A stretch of 64,000 nucleotides of DNA from Paraescarpia echinospica. Lineage: Eukaryota > Annelida > Polychaeta > Sabellida > Siboglinidae. The notes beneath the pieces are model-generated. The model was not told the origin of the DNA. It did no database searches and worked only from the letters and a program-made list of their open reading frames with translations. Position numbers and translations under genes: made by a program. Shown here piece by piece: positions 1 to 13,600 of this stretch; within the stretch, counting starts at the first letter, position 1, and every line of letters starts with the position of its first letter. Location: the NCBI GenBank assembly GCA_020002185.1, contig CM034542.1, positions 59,814,097 to 59,878,096 of the forward strand. Reading direction: 5' to 3'.

Positions 1-528
1 ATAGTTTTCAAAGAATGTTTAAACGGTATGTCTCAACACATTGTACTCGACAGAAAGCCACCTTTCGAAGTCATCGTGTGCGTATCACACACAAAATTAT
101 GTGTATTTCTGTTTGTGGAGGAAAACTGTGAACTAATCTACATGAAAGCATCACAAGCAGTAGAAGTATTAAGCATAAAGGCGTTTAAAAAATTATAAGT
201 CCCATCTTCTATCTATGTACTAGATCTAAGAAAAACATCAAAATAATTCTAACAAGACATTACGTAGTCTAGACTCTGTATATTGCATTATGTGTGAAAT
301 TTAAATATTTTGTAATATGTTGTAATAGTACAATAAGTAACCATACTGGTTGTGGGTGCAATGAACCAAACACAAGTATTACACTTCTGTTCACCCCTTT
401 CCACCAACACATATGAGTATTTTTTGTTCACGTGTTGAAAATGTTGTATTTTGGAATAACGGGATGTGCAATTGTTTTATGTTGTTGTTGGAAATAAATT
501 ACTTACTTATTTATTTACTTTAACAAGA
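1..528. other. Intergenic sequence, no feature seen
   Basis: AT-rich sequence upstream of OSCP1. No convincing open reading frame, repeat array or RNA gene is visible. Confidence 0.5.
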
Positions 529-1208
529 TTTAACAAGATTGCCATCCAGAAAATTACTCTGGATGGCAGGTGGACAAGGAAGCCTTTTGGCTTATCGAGA
601 GTCCAATACTTTTTATCTACATGTATCCCGCCTTTTTAAGGTGTGTGTCGATTTTATTTTTAAACATATTCACGCTACTAGCACCAACACAATCAGGAGA
701 TAATCTGTTCCATTCATTTACAGTCCTTTGTGAGAATGAGAACTTTCTTATATCTAATCTACACTGCTCCTTTACTAATGTAGCTTCATGTCCTCTGGTC
801 CTTCTATTTTTCTTAACTGAGAAAAAAGTGTTTCTATCAATATTTTCATAACCATTCAATATTTTAAACACTTCTATGTGATCTCCTCTCAATCTCCTGG
901 TCTCTAATGTTGTTAAACCACATTCTTTTAGGCGTATTTCGTAACTAAGATCCCTCAGATTTGGTATCATTTTAGTCGCTCTCCTCTGTACTCTTTCTAG
1001 CATATCTATGTCCTTCTTGCGATATGGCCTCCATGCTTGTATACAATATTCTAAATGAGGCCTCACTATTGTTTTGTACAGCGGTACTATTAATTCTTTT
1101 TTCTTATACGCTATATTTCGCCTAATTAATCCAAGGATTTGATTTCCCTTTGACGCTGCAATTCCGCACTGCTCTGAAACCTTCATATCAGCACTAATGG
1201 TTAACCCT
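529..1208 (-). mobile_element. CR1/L2-like LINE, 5'-truncated copy (3' end of reverse transcriptase ORF)
   Basis: Read on the minus strand, 1186-617 encodes the C-terminal part of a non-LTR retrotransposon ORF2: the segment after the RT catalytic core, with KDIDMLERVQRRATK, LRGDHIEVFKILNGYEN, RKFSFSQRTVNEWNRL and a C-terminus near KKAGYM. It runs 189 residues without a stop. Two longer copies of the same family lie at 28419-29493 and 46126-47768. Similarity to them stops abruptly near 1208, which is typical 5' truncation. The 3' end has an inverted repeat (541-567) followed by two copies of a short direct repeat (AATCTTGTTA on the minus strand). That stem-loop plus microsatellite tail is the CR1/L2 type. 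Classification is by motif resemblance only. Confidence 0.85.
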
Positions 1209-1526
1209 CACTTACATAATGTTATCAATACAATTCCACTTTACACACACGCATGCATGCACATAACACGTAATAATTATTCATAAATTAATGGAAGACA
1301 CCTTCATGTCTAAACGCAAAAAATGCCCACAAAAGGCAATATCAACGATTCATGTAAAAACGGAGCGCAGACATCTGGTAAATCTGGTCCTCCCAGTGTG
1401 CGCGGTCCTTCAGGTCCGCCCGTTCTTGGTCCGCCCTTTGGGTCGCCGAGAACGCACGCTTCGCGGAAATTTAGCGTGACATTTTGTTGGACAAGGCATA
1501 ATAACGCATTTTCTTATAATTTTACA
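1209..1526 (+). promoter_or_regulatory. Probable OSCP1 promoter and 5' UTR
   Basis: This lies directly upstream of the OSCP1 start codon. 1360-1470 is noticeably richer in G+C and CpG than the surroundings, as expected for an invertebrate promoter or first exon. No TATA box was assigned and the transcription start is unknown. The LINE ending at 1208 sets the upstream limit. Confidence 0.35.
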
Positions 1527-1638
1527 ATGTCGCTGAAAACGTTACCCCTCCTTTTTATAAATTTGGGAGGTGAGATGATGTATATATTAGATCAGCGATT
1601 GCGAGCACAAAACATACCTGACGAAAAAGCCAAGAAAG
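1527..1638 (+). CDS. OSCP1: OSCP1 exon 1
   Basis: This exon holds the start codon and encodes the conserved N-terminus MSLKTLPLLFINLGGEM through DEKAKK. The donor is GTGAGG at 1639, phase 1. The start is chosen because the OSCP1 N-terminus begins here and the upstream in-frame methionine (1323) gives no family similarity. Confidence 0.95.
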
Positions 1639-4600
1639 GTGAGGGAACATGAAATGAGGAATAAAATTAAAAAGATTGAAATTGAATGTGGCGAACGGTG
1701 CACCGACGTAAACACGATGCAATCCCAATGTGAACACAATTTTATTCTTCTTAGACCTAATATTGAAACGTCGATTAAAACTTCCTGCATTCCCAATGAC
1801 TGGAAAGAGGCTAAAATATCAGCAATTTATAAAAAAGGAAACAAGAAATTAGCTAGTAACTACCGCCCAATAAGTTTAACAAGCATAGTTTGTAAATGTA
1901 TGGAAACAATTATTAGAAATCACATCACAAACTACATGAAAGTAAATAATCTATTTAGTCAAAAACAATATGGATTTATATCTGGCCGATCAACAGTACT
2001 ACAATTAATCAAAATAATAGATGACTGGACTAAAGAAATGGATAAGGGCAACCACACTGATGTTATATATATGGATTTCCAAAAAGCCTTTGACACCGTG
2101 CCACACAAAAGATTAATTAGCAAATTAAAAAGCTTCAACATTTCAGAAGAACTGATTAACTGGATAGAATCATTCATCACAGATAGAAAACAAAAAGTTT
2201 CAGTAAACGGAGATGAGTCTAGCTGGAAAGAGGTAATATCAGGGATACCCCAGGGTTCCGTTCTAGGACCCTTACTTTTTGTTCTATATATTAATGACCT
2301 CCCAGATCTAACAAATTCAAATACATTTCTATTTGCTGATGACATAAAGATATTTAGAACAATAACACATGTAGATGATCAGGATGTACTTCAACATGAT
2401 TTAAGCATACTAGAACAATGGAGCGACAAGTGGTTGTTAAAATTCCATCCCGATAAATGTGTACACATGGAAATTGGGAAAAATAATATCGGTGAAAGTA
2501 AATATTTTATGGCAACAAATAATGTCAAACATGCTCTTGTCACCACAGACAAACAAAAAGATTTAGGAGTAATTATTGATTCAAAACTTTCTTTTGATGA
2601 TCACATCAACCAAGTGGTTAATAAAGCAACCAGAATGACAAAAGTAATCAGAAGAACTTTTCAATTCTTAGACACATACACTTTCTTGCCACTATACAAG
2701 ACTATGGTTAGATCCCACCTAAATTATGCAATAGCAGTATGGTATCCATTTAAGACGAAACATAAAATAGCCATAGAAAATGTCCAGAGAAGAGCCACAA
2801 AAGAACTACCTGGTATGAGGGACTTATCATATATTGAAAGACTAAAATTACTTAAGTTACCCACATTAACATAACGTAGATTAAGAGGAGATATGATTGA
2901 AGTGTATAAAATAATGCATAACATGTATGACAACACATCTGCACCAAACCTTCCTAAATGGGAGGATGTGGCATCACGATCCAGTAACAGAGGACACTCC
3001 CTTAAACTGTTCAACCAAAGAGCAAAACTAAACATAAGAAAAAATGCATTCCCACTTAGAGTGGTTGAACCATGGAACAGTTTACCTGATTCAGTAATAC
3101 AAGCAAAATCAATAAACACATTTAAAAACCGCCTTGATAAATTCTGGTCAACCCAGGAGATATTATACGACTATGAAGCCCCACTAACATTAAGCACTGG
3201 AACCGGAAAACACAAACTCTTAATACTAGACCCCAAAGAAGAAGATCTGATCATTGAGGAACCGAGAGGATCCTGCGATCAGAACAGTCCTAAGGTATCC
3301 TAATTTATAGAACAGCTTGCGCCACTTCTAGACGGCATAATCTTGTGAGGCAAATACATATTTGAGGAACTAATAACACATGTAATAGGCCCACTAATGC
3401 ACAAATATAACAAAAAATGATACAGGAGCATTACAATACACAAAGCCAAAGGTTGTGTAACATGAACACAAACATTATGCAAACAATGTATTGCACCATG
3501 ATAGTATTACTCCATCAGCTACAACTACTAAAGGTAGAATTATGCATCTTAGTACTTATTACAAAGTCCCAATAATTTGGGCTTCAAGGAAAAATATAAT
3601 GAGTGATAGGGTTGTAGGTGTAACCATGGACACCAAATATAAACAGTGTCCATTAATTATGTACCAGGCAGAAACAACAGGTGGTGATATTTCCACCAAA
3701 GTCACCAGATTGCTAGCCACCAATAAGGTCTACATAATCACAAATGCAGGTTCACATAGAAATCTTCCAAATTAATATGATATGTGTATTAATGGTTCAC
3801 GTGTAACAAGGTTGAGCAGGTAACAACTGAAGACACCAAACTTACCCTCACTGTACATTGCTTGCTGTTTTTAAAAAGAGGCCAATGACATCATGACATG
3901 ATGCTATCTGCCAGTCTCTGCACACTAGGTACACATTATCTTGAAAGATGACACAGTGTTGCAGCTGTCAGGTGTGATGCATGGTTGCAGTGTAACATCT
4001 ATTTGAGGACACGATAAATACCTAAACTCCCTATGCCATATTTGGTACATTTCAAATGCAGTATTATTAAATTCACCGCTGATGTAATACTGTATATGTG
4101 ATGCCCTTTCTGTATAATAAGTGTAAAGCAAGTGGTATCCTAAAAATATGGATATAGGTATGTGGTTGAAAGTGTAACCAATGTGGACACCACATGTTAC
4201 ACGTGCAACCACAAGTTTGCAGCCCCCTATCAGTGCTACACATGGTATCCCATCATTTTTTTGTTGGATCCAAGTAATGCACACATTGAACTATGCCAGG
4301 ATGCATCAAATAGAATGCATGTTGTTTCATTCACAGCTTGGCAACTAAAAACAAATTTACCCCGTTTCCATGTCACAAGTTAGACTGGCAAAATCAGCCT
4401 TCTGTGACGAGACGTGCACTTACAAATAAACGGTTGCTACATCAAGGCTACTTTTATGTCTAATATATCTACCAAGTATAATGTATCATTTGGTGTGAAA
4501 TGCTTGCCATTGTTAGCAGCAATTATTGTAAACAATGTACATGAAATCTACATGCTAAAAGGTTTGCCAACTTGTGAACTTACCCATATAGGCTATGGAT

Positions 4601-7600
4601 ATGAACGATAAATAATTGACTGCCCTGCCCGGCCCCTGCCCTGGTCTGAGACTGATGGCGATGCAGTCGCTGAGTCGATGGAATGACATGGAATAATAAT
4701 GACACATCAAAAGTCGTCATTCATCAGACCTGGGGTAGATAGCACATTTCTGATTCCGATTCCAACTAACTTTTTTTATTCCGATTCCATTCACACTAGC
4801 GATTCCAATTCCACCCAAACCGATTCCAATTCCACTACTTTTATATTGACCGATTCCAATTCCGGAATTAGAGTCGGAATCAGCCTTTGATTCTGCAATC
4901 GGAATCACCCCAAGTCTGTCAGTCATGACACATGTAGCTACATTGTAGCAATGTAGGCCTAGAGAAAGTTCAAACCTTGCATGTAGTTTGTCCTGATACA
5001 TCCATGCTTTAAAATGGTATTAACCAGAAACTAACTTGCAATTCTGGACGAGTAAATTCATGTCAAAGCAACAGTAACTGGCGGCCTAGGTTACCGTGAA
5101 ATAACTGGCAGCCTAGGTTACTGTGAAATAACCCATATATATATATATATATATATGGCTATAATTTATCATGGCTTTATATAAATGGTGAATTATCTTA
5201 TTGTAGACATGCAGAAAGCAGGTATGTTGACTAAGTGTCTTTCCACGCAAATGTATAAAATTATTATATATCGTTTTACTGCACTGCAACATTGCAATTG
5301 CAAACATATTTTGTTGTTTTCACTGCAATAATATACATTTATGTGCAGTGCATGTACACGGCCAGCATATCACACACATACACAATGCACACAGCTTGCA
5401 GTTGCAGATTATCATACATTTAACTGCATGAACATTTGTTATAAAATTTAGATTTTTCTCTAGCAAGGCATGTTTTATTTGTAATAATTTATTTATGATT
5501 TTTGGTGATAGTCCAGAGTCCCGCAACTGTATCTAAATGTTAAATATTATAATCACTGCCAATTATTCACATGATGCAGTAACAATAACGTCTGTATCAC
5601 TATCTGACCAGAATGACCCAGCTTTGCATGGACAAAAATCCACGACAACATCGTTGATATGTGTGTAACAAATTATGTGTCTCATTTCAGATTTAGCATT
5701 TGCCAATGTCCAGAGTTCAGCATACCCTTTGTCCTTTATCCACACTGCAAGGTGGTACCATACTAGATACTGGTGCAGGTTGTCTGACATATCCCTTCAT
5801 AACACTCAGATAGCAGTACTTGGCACAAGGCCGGCTTAGCACTGTCTCTTCTAATAATAAAGCAGCATATTATTATGGACTTCCTGGCTTATGCTTAGTT
5901 AAGCAAATTAAAAAGCTATTGTTTGCGTAAGTGGATTTTCACTAGGGCTTCATTGCACATCATTGTGCAGAAATTTAATAAGTTACAACAAAATAGCTTT
6001 TGGGCGATTCCATACGTGTCATACGGGACATCCAGAGGTTGTTTTTTTATTTTTAGAACACAACCATGCAAACACCAGCTGTTATGTAACTAACAGAGAG
6101 TCCTCCCATATGATAACTTATCCCAATTGTCAACAGTGCTTATTAAATTCTTGTGAAGATTTAATTAGTAAAAAAATGGTGTGTCATAAGAGACAGAGAA
6201 TAAATAATTTTTTGGTGAACATTAAATTGGAAAATTCTATGAGTTGATGATAAAAACATTCTTGAAACTTATTTTAAAAATAGATAATGATCATAACAAG
6301 TAGTCAGAAGTTGTTTAATTAAAATATAAGCTTTTTATTGTATTGACAAGTTGTTGTACCTGAGAAAAGTACAGACAGCCAAAAAGTGTTGTACGGGACA
6401 TCTTTGAATAACATCACAGTTAACACTTGAAATTCCTTCTGATCACCCTTTTTATTAACAATAAGCTGAAAGTATGTCACAGATATGCAGGTCTTTAATT
6501 CAGTATTTGTACATAATGATAAAAACTTAACATAATTTATGATAAATCTCTTGAAGCTCTCCATGAATCTTTGACGAACCTATACAGATCAGAAATAACT
6601 CCCTGGCCCTAACCCTAACCCTAACTCCCTGGCCCTAACATAGTCATAGCAGGAGGTTTTAACCTTCCTCATATCAACTGGCGCAACCAACAAACCACAA
6701 GCAGCAGAACTGCCATCAAACACAACAAACTAATAGAAATAATGAGTGAATTTGGATTGCAAAACATGATAAATGACCTCACACGAATCGATTCTGGCAA
6801 TATCCTTGACCTAATACTCACCTCAAATCCGTCCATAATCATCAACACTCACACCACTCCCGGCATGAGTGATCATGAAGCCGTATCCTTCAGTGTCAAC
6901 CTAAACCCAGTTAGCAACAGGAAACCACCACACAAAGTATTTCAATACAAATCCGCAGACTGGGGCAAACTTAAAGATGGCATTACCCAATTAACAACAG
7001 AATACTTTGACATGGACCCCAATTCACGAGACATTAACACAAACTGGATCTTTTTTCGGACACAACTTGCCAAACTGGTCAACAATGCCTAGTCGCAACA
7101 CCAAAGCTAAAACCCACCTCACTTGGATAACACGGAAAATAATAAGAATGCAACGAAAACACAACAGAAGCCACAGAAAAGCAATAGAAACTGGACTTAT
7201 TAGTGATTGGGAAAAGTTTTAAGAACTCAGCAGGCAAGCCACTAAGGCTGCAGCCAAATCTTACAAAGATTACATAAACAACAACATTGGAGACTGCATA
7301 AAAACAAACCCTAAACAATTCTGGTCATTCATCAAAGCAAACAAATGAGAAAACATTGGCATTCCCACACTGCAAGTAAACGAACAACCAATCATCAATG
7401 ATCATGACAACGCAAATGCACTGAACAACCAATTTATTTCCGTGTTCACCCAAGAAATCTACCCTATCCCCCAACAAGCACCTTCCTCTTACCCTAATAT
7501 GCCCACTGTTGAAATCGGGATAGCTGGAGTAAACAAGCAACTGGAAAATCTAAACCAAAACAAAGCTACTGGCTCAGATGAACTCCCAGCCAGAGTTCTT

Positions 7601-10600
7601 AAAGAAACTGCAGAGGAAATAGCTGCCATTATCACACACATCTTCCAACAGTCATACAACACATGCAAACTCCCCGATGACTGGCTCCAAGCACTAGTAA
7701 CTCCAATACACAAAAAAACACAAATCTTACCTCGCAAACTACAGATCAATATCGCTAACATACGAAAACATCCAATCTCTCGTATGCCTCTTTGCAGATG
7801 ACATCATTGTATATATGTAAAATCACCTCCAAAACCGACCATGACATTCTTCAAACTGACCTGATCCAACTCCAACATGGTCTGACAAATGGCATATGGA
7901 ATTTAACATTTCTATATGTGTCCACCTCCCAATAACAAACAAAACCCAGACTTCACTCTTCGGCATGCCACTCGCTACAGTATCCAGCCATCCATATCTC
8001 GGAGTAAAATTAGATTAAAAATTAACCTGCATGACATCACAAGGAGTAGAATTGATGCCACATTTCCCCAACGTTTGCAGTCATGAATGACATCACAAGG
8101 AGTAGAATTGATGCCACATTTCCCCAACGTTTGCAGTCATGAATGACATCACAAGGAGTAGAATTGATGCCACGTTTCCCCAATGTTTGCAATGATGAAT
8201 GACATCACAAGGAGTAGAATTGATGCCATGTTTCCCCAACATTTGCAGTGATGAATGACATCACAAGGAGTAGAATTGATGCCACGTTTCCCCAACGTTT
8301 GCAGTGATGAATGACATCACAAGGATTAGAATTGATGCCATGTTTCCCCAACGTTTGCAGTGATGAATGACATCACAAGGAATAGAATTGATGCCACGTT
8401 TCCCCAACGTTTGCAGTGATAAATGACATCACAAGGATTAGAATTGATGCCATGTTCCCCAACGTTTGCAATGATGAATGACATCATAAGGAATAGAATT
8501 GATGCCACGTTTTCCCAACGTTTGCAGTGATGAATAACATCATAAGGAATAGAATTGATGCCACGTTTCCCCAACGTTTGCAGTGATGAATGACATCACA
8601 AGGATTAGAATTGATGCCACGTTTCCCCAACGTTTGCAATGATGTATGACATCACAAGGATTAGAATTTATGCCATGTTTCCCTAATGTTTGCAGTGATG
8701 AATGACATCACAAGGAATAGAATTGATGCCATGTTCCCCAATGTTTGCAGTGCTCCATGACATCACAAGGAATGTAATTGACGCCATGTTTCCCAATGTT
8801 TGCAGTGATGAATGACATCACAAGTAATAGAGTTGACACCATGTTCCCCAATGTTTGCAGTGATGCATGACATCACAAGTAATATAATTGACGCCATGTT
8901 CCCAATGTTTGCAGTGATGCATGACATCACAAGTAATAGAGTTGACGCCATGTTCCCCAATGTTTGCAGTGATGCATGACATCACAAGTAATAGAGTTGA
9001 CGCCATGTTCCCCAATGTTTGCAGTGATGCATGACATCACATCACAAGTAATAGAGTTGACGCCATGTTCCCCAATGTTTGCAGTGATGCATGACATCAC
9101 AAGTAATAGAGTTGACGCCATGTTCCCCAATGTTTGCAGTGATGCATGACATCACAAGTAATAGAGTTGACGCCATGTTCCCCAATGTTTGCAGTGATCA
9201 CATCACAAGTAATAGAGTTGACGCCATGTTCCCCAATGTTTGCAGTGATGCATGACATCACAAGTAATAGAGTTGACGCCATGTTCCCCAATGTTTGCAG
9301 TGATGCATGACATCACATCACAAGTAATAGAGTTGACGCCATGTTCCCCAGTGTTTGCAGTGATGCATGACATCACATCACAAGTAATAGAGTTGACGCC
9401 ATGTTCCCCAATGTTTGCAGTGATGCATGACATCACAAGTAATAGAGTTGACGCCATGTTCCCCAATGTTTGCAGTGATTCATGACATCACAAGTAATAG
9501 AGTTGACGCCATGTTCCCCAATGTTTGCAGTGATGCATGACATCACAAGTACCATGTTCAACACGAGGTTCATGGAGGAACTGTTCAAGCCCCAAGAAAT
9601 CTACTCTAAGAAGGCAATGCGCACGGTGTTTGACCGACTGGCGCATGCATCCATCATGCGACTAAACGCAGCCAGCATGGACAAAGTAGGTGTGGCAGAT
9701 GTGTCAGTATTCACTCCATGCCACCACAGAAAAATGCGTAGCATGGTCTGTGCAACTCGCCGTATTTGTCAAGCAATTGATGAAAATGTACCAGTAACTA
9801 GAATTGGTTAACAAATTCAGCTGCTTTTCAGTAATTTTTTATTTACGTCGTAACATTTTATCTTTTAAAACCTTAAATTTGTTCTTAATTTTTTTACTTG
9901 AATAGTATGTTTAAATTACATATTTAAGTAGAACCGAGTACTTTATCAATGAAAATAACTCCTATTTTTGGCATTGGCATGTCTATTGTCTTGAAATTGG
10001 TATTTTGGAATTGGTATTTTTAGTTGGGATTTGGTGTGGTGTAATTGTATGTAATTGGAAATGATATAATGTAGTTTGCCCCAAGTTTAGGTCTGGAGTG
10101 TGTAATACCTGTATGTGTAATTTGCAATTTCTAGAATTTTCATACCAGATAAAAAATCACTGGCTTTTTATTAAACCTACTGGCGTCATCATTGGCTGAA
10201 TATATATTATATAGAAACTTGCACAAGTAGCAGGTAAAATGGGTAGAAATCAAACATTTGTTCATGCTTGTATCTGTGTATGTATAGGATAAACAACATG
10301 CAGTGAAAAAACGACGCGTTCATGTGGGGAACCAGGTAGAGCTCTACAGTTTGTCAGTTGTTGCTTTACAGATAACACGATTCCGCCAGTTTCATTACAA
10401 TTTATAAATGGAAGAACAATTTAGTGTAATGTGTAAAATTTGTTTTATTTTATTCTTAGGACTTTCTGTTGTGTTCAACGTGTTTTGTTGGCGTACAGTA
10501 AAACCTCATTAACTGGAAATGCAAAGATCTAAACCCATTCGTTGTCTTATCTCGGTTTCATCATACGTAGTAATCTGATGCGACGGAAACCTCGCTAACT

Positions 10601-13600
10601 CGAATAGTAGGCTTGATTTTCGAGTTAACGTGGTTTTACTGAAGTGTGTCTGATGGGATTAAGACGTCCAATCGGTTGAACTAACACTGAGATAACATAT
10701 TGGTTTCTAAGAAACTAAAACTACAAAACTTTGCATTTATGCGTAAATTGTATCCGTGACTCTCAGTACTATGAATCAATGGTAAGTGCTCAAAGTTGCA
10801 CTCATCATTTTGACCTGTTTTCAAGTATCCCTAACATAACAAATTTTTACAAAATGAAATTTGCTGAATATCAATTCCGTTAGAAATGTATCGGATGCAC
10901 AAAGTGTGTCAATATCCAACTTTTGTAGAACGGACTGTAGTTAGCGCGCTTGTGCAGTTCTGTGTTTCCTCGGCTAGCGGCATGTTTGTCAGACAACGAT
11001 TGTGGCAATAAACAACTCACTATGATACCAGGGGGTAAAGAGTGAAACATGGTGGCAGCGACTAAAGCGCCCAAACCTCCGGCGATACATTAATGTGATT
11101 AATGCAGTACTTTGCTGATGGTCATTGACGAAACGGTGATATCGTAGTGCACTGAATCCTCGCACGAGCGTGTCGTAGGAGCTACAGTCGATTCACCATA
11201 AGTCTGTCACGATGGCCGCTGAGTAAGCGCGTGCAGCGCCTCTCGCAAATGTCAATCCGCCGCCGCTACTAATCTTGAAAGATCAACCAATTGAAGAATG
11301 GGCGATGTTCAAGAGGCTGTACAAGAACTACGCTATCATCACGAAGTTGCAACAACAAGATAAAGCGTATCAGCTAGCCGTACTTCTCAATGCAATGGGA
11401 CCCGTGGGTGTACAGCTATACGATGATTTGACATTCGCGGAAGGAGAGGAAAATGAAGATACTACCGTCATCATGGCAAAACTTGATGCTACAATTCAAG
11501 GTGAACTGAACGAGACGTACGAGCGCTACGTGTTCAACAAGCGGAATCAAGGTGTGAACGAAACCTTTGGTGCGTATTTATCGGCACTCAGATTATTAGC
11601 AAAATCATGCAATTTCTGTGACTGAACGACTCGCTGATAAGAGACCGCATCCTCATGGGCATTCGAGATCCCGCTAGTCGTAAACACCTGCTGCAGAAAA
11701 GGAAGTTGACGCTGAAGATGACCATAGATATCTGCCGTTCTGATGAGGCAGCAAACAAACAGATGAAATCTATGTGTGACACAGATCAGATACACAAAGT
11801 CAATTGTTGCGGTGATCACACAAGAAAACCTAGATACCGTGACGCACACAAACAGAAACAACACATTAAACGCAGCGACAGCGACAAGAGGCTGAACTGT
11901 AAATTCTGTGGACGCACACACCAGCAGAGGAAAGAAAATTGCCCTGCGTGGGGGAAAACATGCCACAAATGTAGAAAACAAAATCATTTCTCGAACTGTT
12001 GCCAGGTAGGAAACAAGAAGGTGCACAATATCGCTGCGTCAAAGAGAGCGGACGAGACCACCATGGGTCTGCGTAAGGCTTCGGACAATAGAGGTCCGAT
12101 TTACGCACAACTAAAATTGAACGGCAAGCTGGCGAAGCTTCAAGTTGACAGTGGGGCGACCGTGAACGTCCTGCCCGAGAAGTACGTCAATAAAGAGGAT
12201 ATTGTGACTTCCAATGTAACGCTACACATGTGGAACAAGACGACTCGAGCTGTTGTTGGCAAGACACAATCAGTCGTAGAGAACCCCGCAACAAACAAAA
12301 AGTATGCAGTGTGGTTTGAAGTCGTCCAAGGAGACTTCACACCTCTCATCGGCAGGCAGGCCACAGAAGAAATGGGCCTCATAACCGTAAACTACGGAAG
12401 TTTCAAGCTGATGCACGAGGTAACGTCGACAAACGTATTGGAAAAGTTCAACGACGTTTTCGAGGGAGGGTTGGGAAGCCTACCGGGAAAGGTCCATCTC
12501 CACATGGAACAGGACGCGGTATCCGTGCAGTGCCCGCCGAGAAGAGTCCCCATCACACTGAAGAGCAAGTTGAAGACGGAACTGGACCGTCTCGTGAAGA
12601 TGAGAGTCATCTGTCCAGTCACCGAGCCCACCAAGTGGTGTAGCCAAATATCTATACAGACAAAGAAGGACACGTCGTTGCGTGTCTGTATAGACCCGAG
12701 ACCACTAAACAAGGTCTTACACCATGAACTTTTACCCGCTACCGACAATGGACGAGGTGCTACCAGAGATGTCCACGGCACGAGTATTCTCGAAGCTAGA
12801 TCTGCAATCAGGGTACTGGCACTGTGACCTCGACGAAGAGAGTAGCCTGCTGACTACCATCATTACACCGTTTGGTCGGTACCGATGGAAGCGTTTACCA
12901 TTCGGGACGAACGTCGGCGCTGAGATATTCCAGCAGAAGTTGAACCAGGCCCTTGAGGGTCTTGAAGGTGTCATCTGCGTGGCGGATGACATAGTCGTCT
13001 TCGGCAGAGACGACCACGACAAGAAGCTGCGTTTGCTGCTCATGCGATGTCGTGAAGCTGGCATCAGACTCAACCGGAAGAAGTGAGAGTTCCGGACGAA
13101 CGAGATAAACTTCATGGGACATCTGGTCACCAGTGAAGGACTGAGAGCAGACGAGAAGAAAGTTGAGGCCATCATAAAAATGGAGAACCCAAACGACGTG
13201 AACGGCGTCCAGAGGCTGCAGGGCACGGTTGGGTATTAGTCGAAGTTCTTGCCGGGCCTCTCCGATGTCATGGAACCCATCAGAAGGTTAGCGCATCCTG
13301 ACGTTCCGTGGAAGTGGTCAGAACAACAAGAAAGAGCGATGGAGAAGTTAAAGCAGCTGACGACACAGTCCGATCCTCGCCTACTATGAGCCTCAAGCCG
13401 AACTTGTCATCGAGTGCGACGCTAGCGAAACTGGACTTGGTGCAGCTCTCCTACAAAAGGGGAGACCTATCGCCTACGCTAGTCGATCACTCACTGATAC
13501 GGAGACTATATATGCGCAACTTGAGAAAGAATGTCTTGCCATCGTTTTCTCGTTGGAACGTTTCCACCAATACACATTTGGGCGAAGGACAATTGTACAC

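Larger units (their letters stand above)
3311..6589. other. OSCP1 intron 1, mostly without recognisable features
   Basis: No open reading frame here shows a family I recognise. Small repeats inside it are listed separately (4750-4905, 5047-5130). A TA run lies at about 5137-5156. Confidence 0.5.

Noticed and set aside
3925..4284. 119-codon minus-strand frame in OSCP1 intron 1
   Set aside because: No recognised motif, and no neighbouring frame, splice signal or repeat evidence supports a gene.
5563..5790. Minus-strand frame of 75 codons with CPCKAG near its end
   Set aside because: A faint resemblance to SWIM-type fingers, but the further Cys/His residues are missing and the match is too weak to call.
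6600..6640. CCCTAA repeats as an interstitial telomere or chromosome end
   Set aside because: Only a few units at the edge of a LINE fragment; too short for a telomeric tract and likely a local slippage product.
8326..9485. Short frames such as MHDITSQVIELTPCSPMFA repeats on the plus strand and matching minus-strand frames
   Set aside because: They are translations of array A. The plus-strand frame resembles exon 2 only because each unit contains the exon start.
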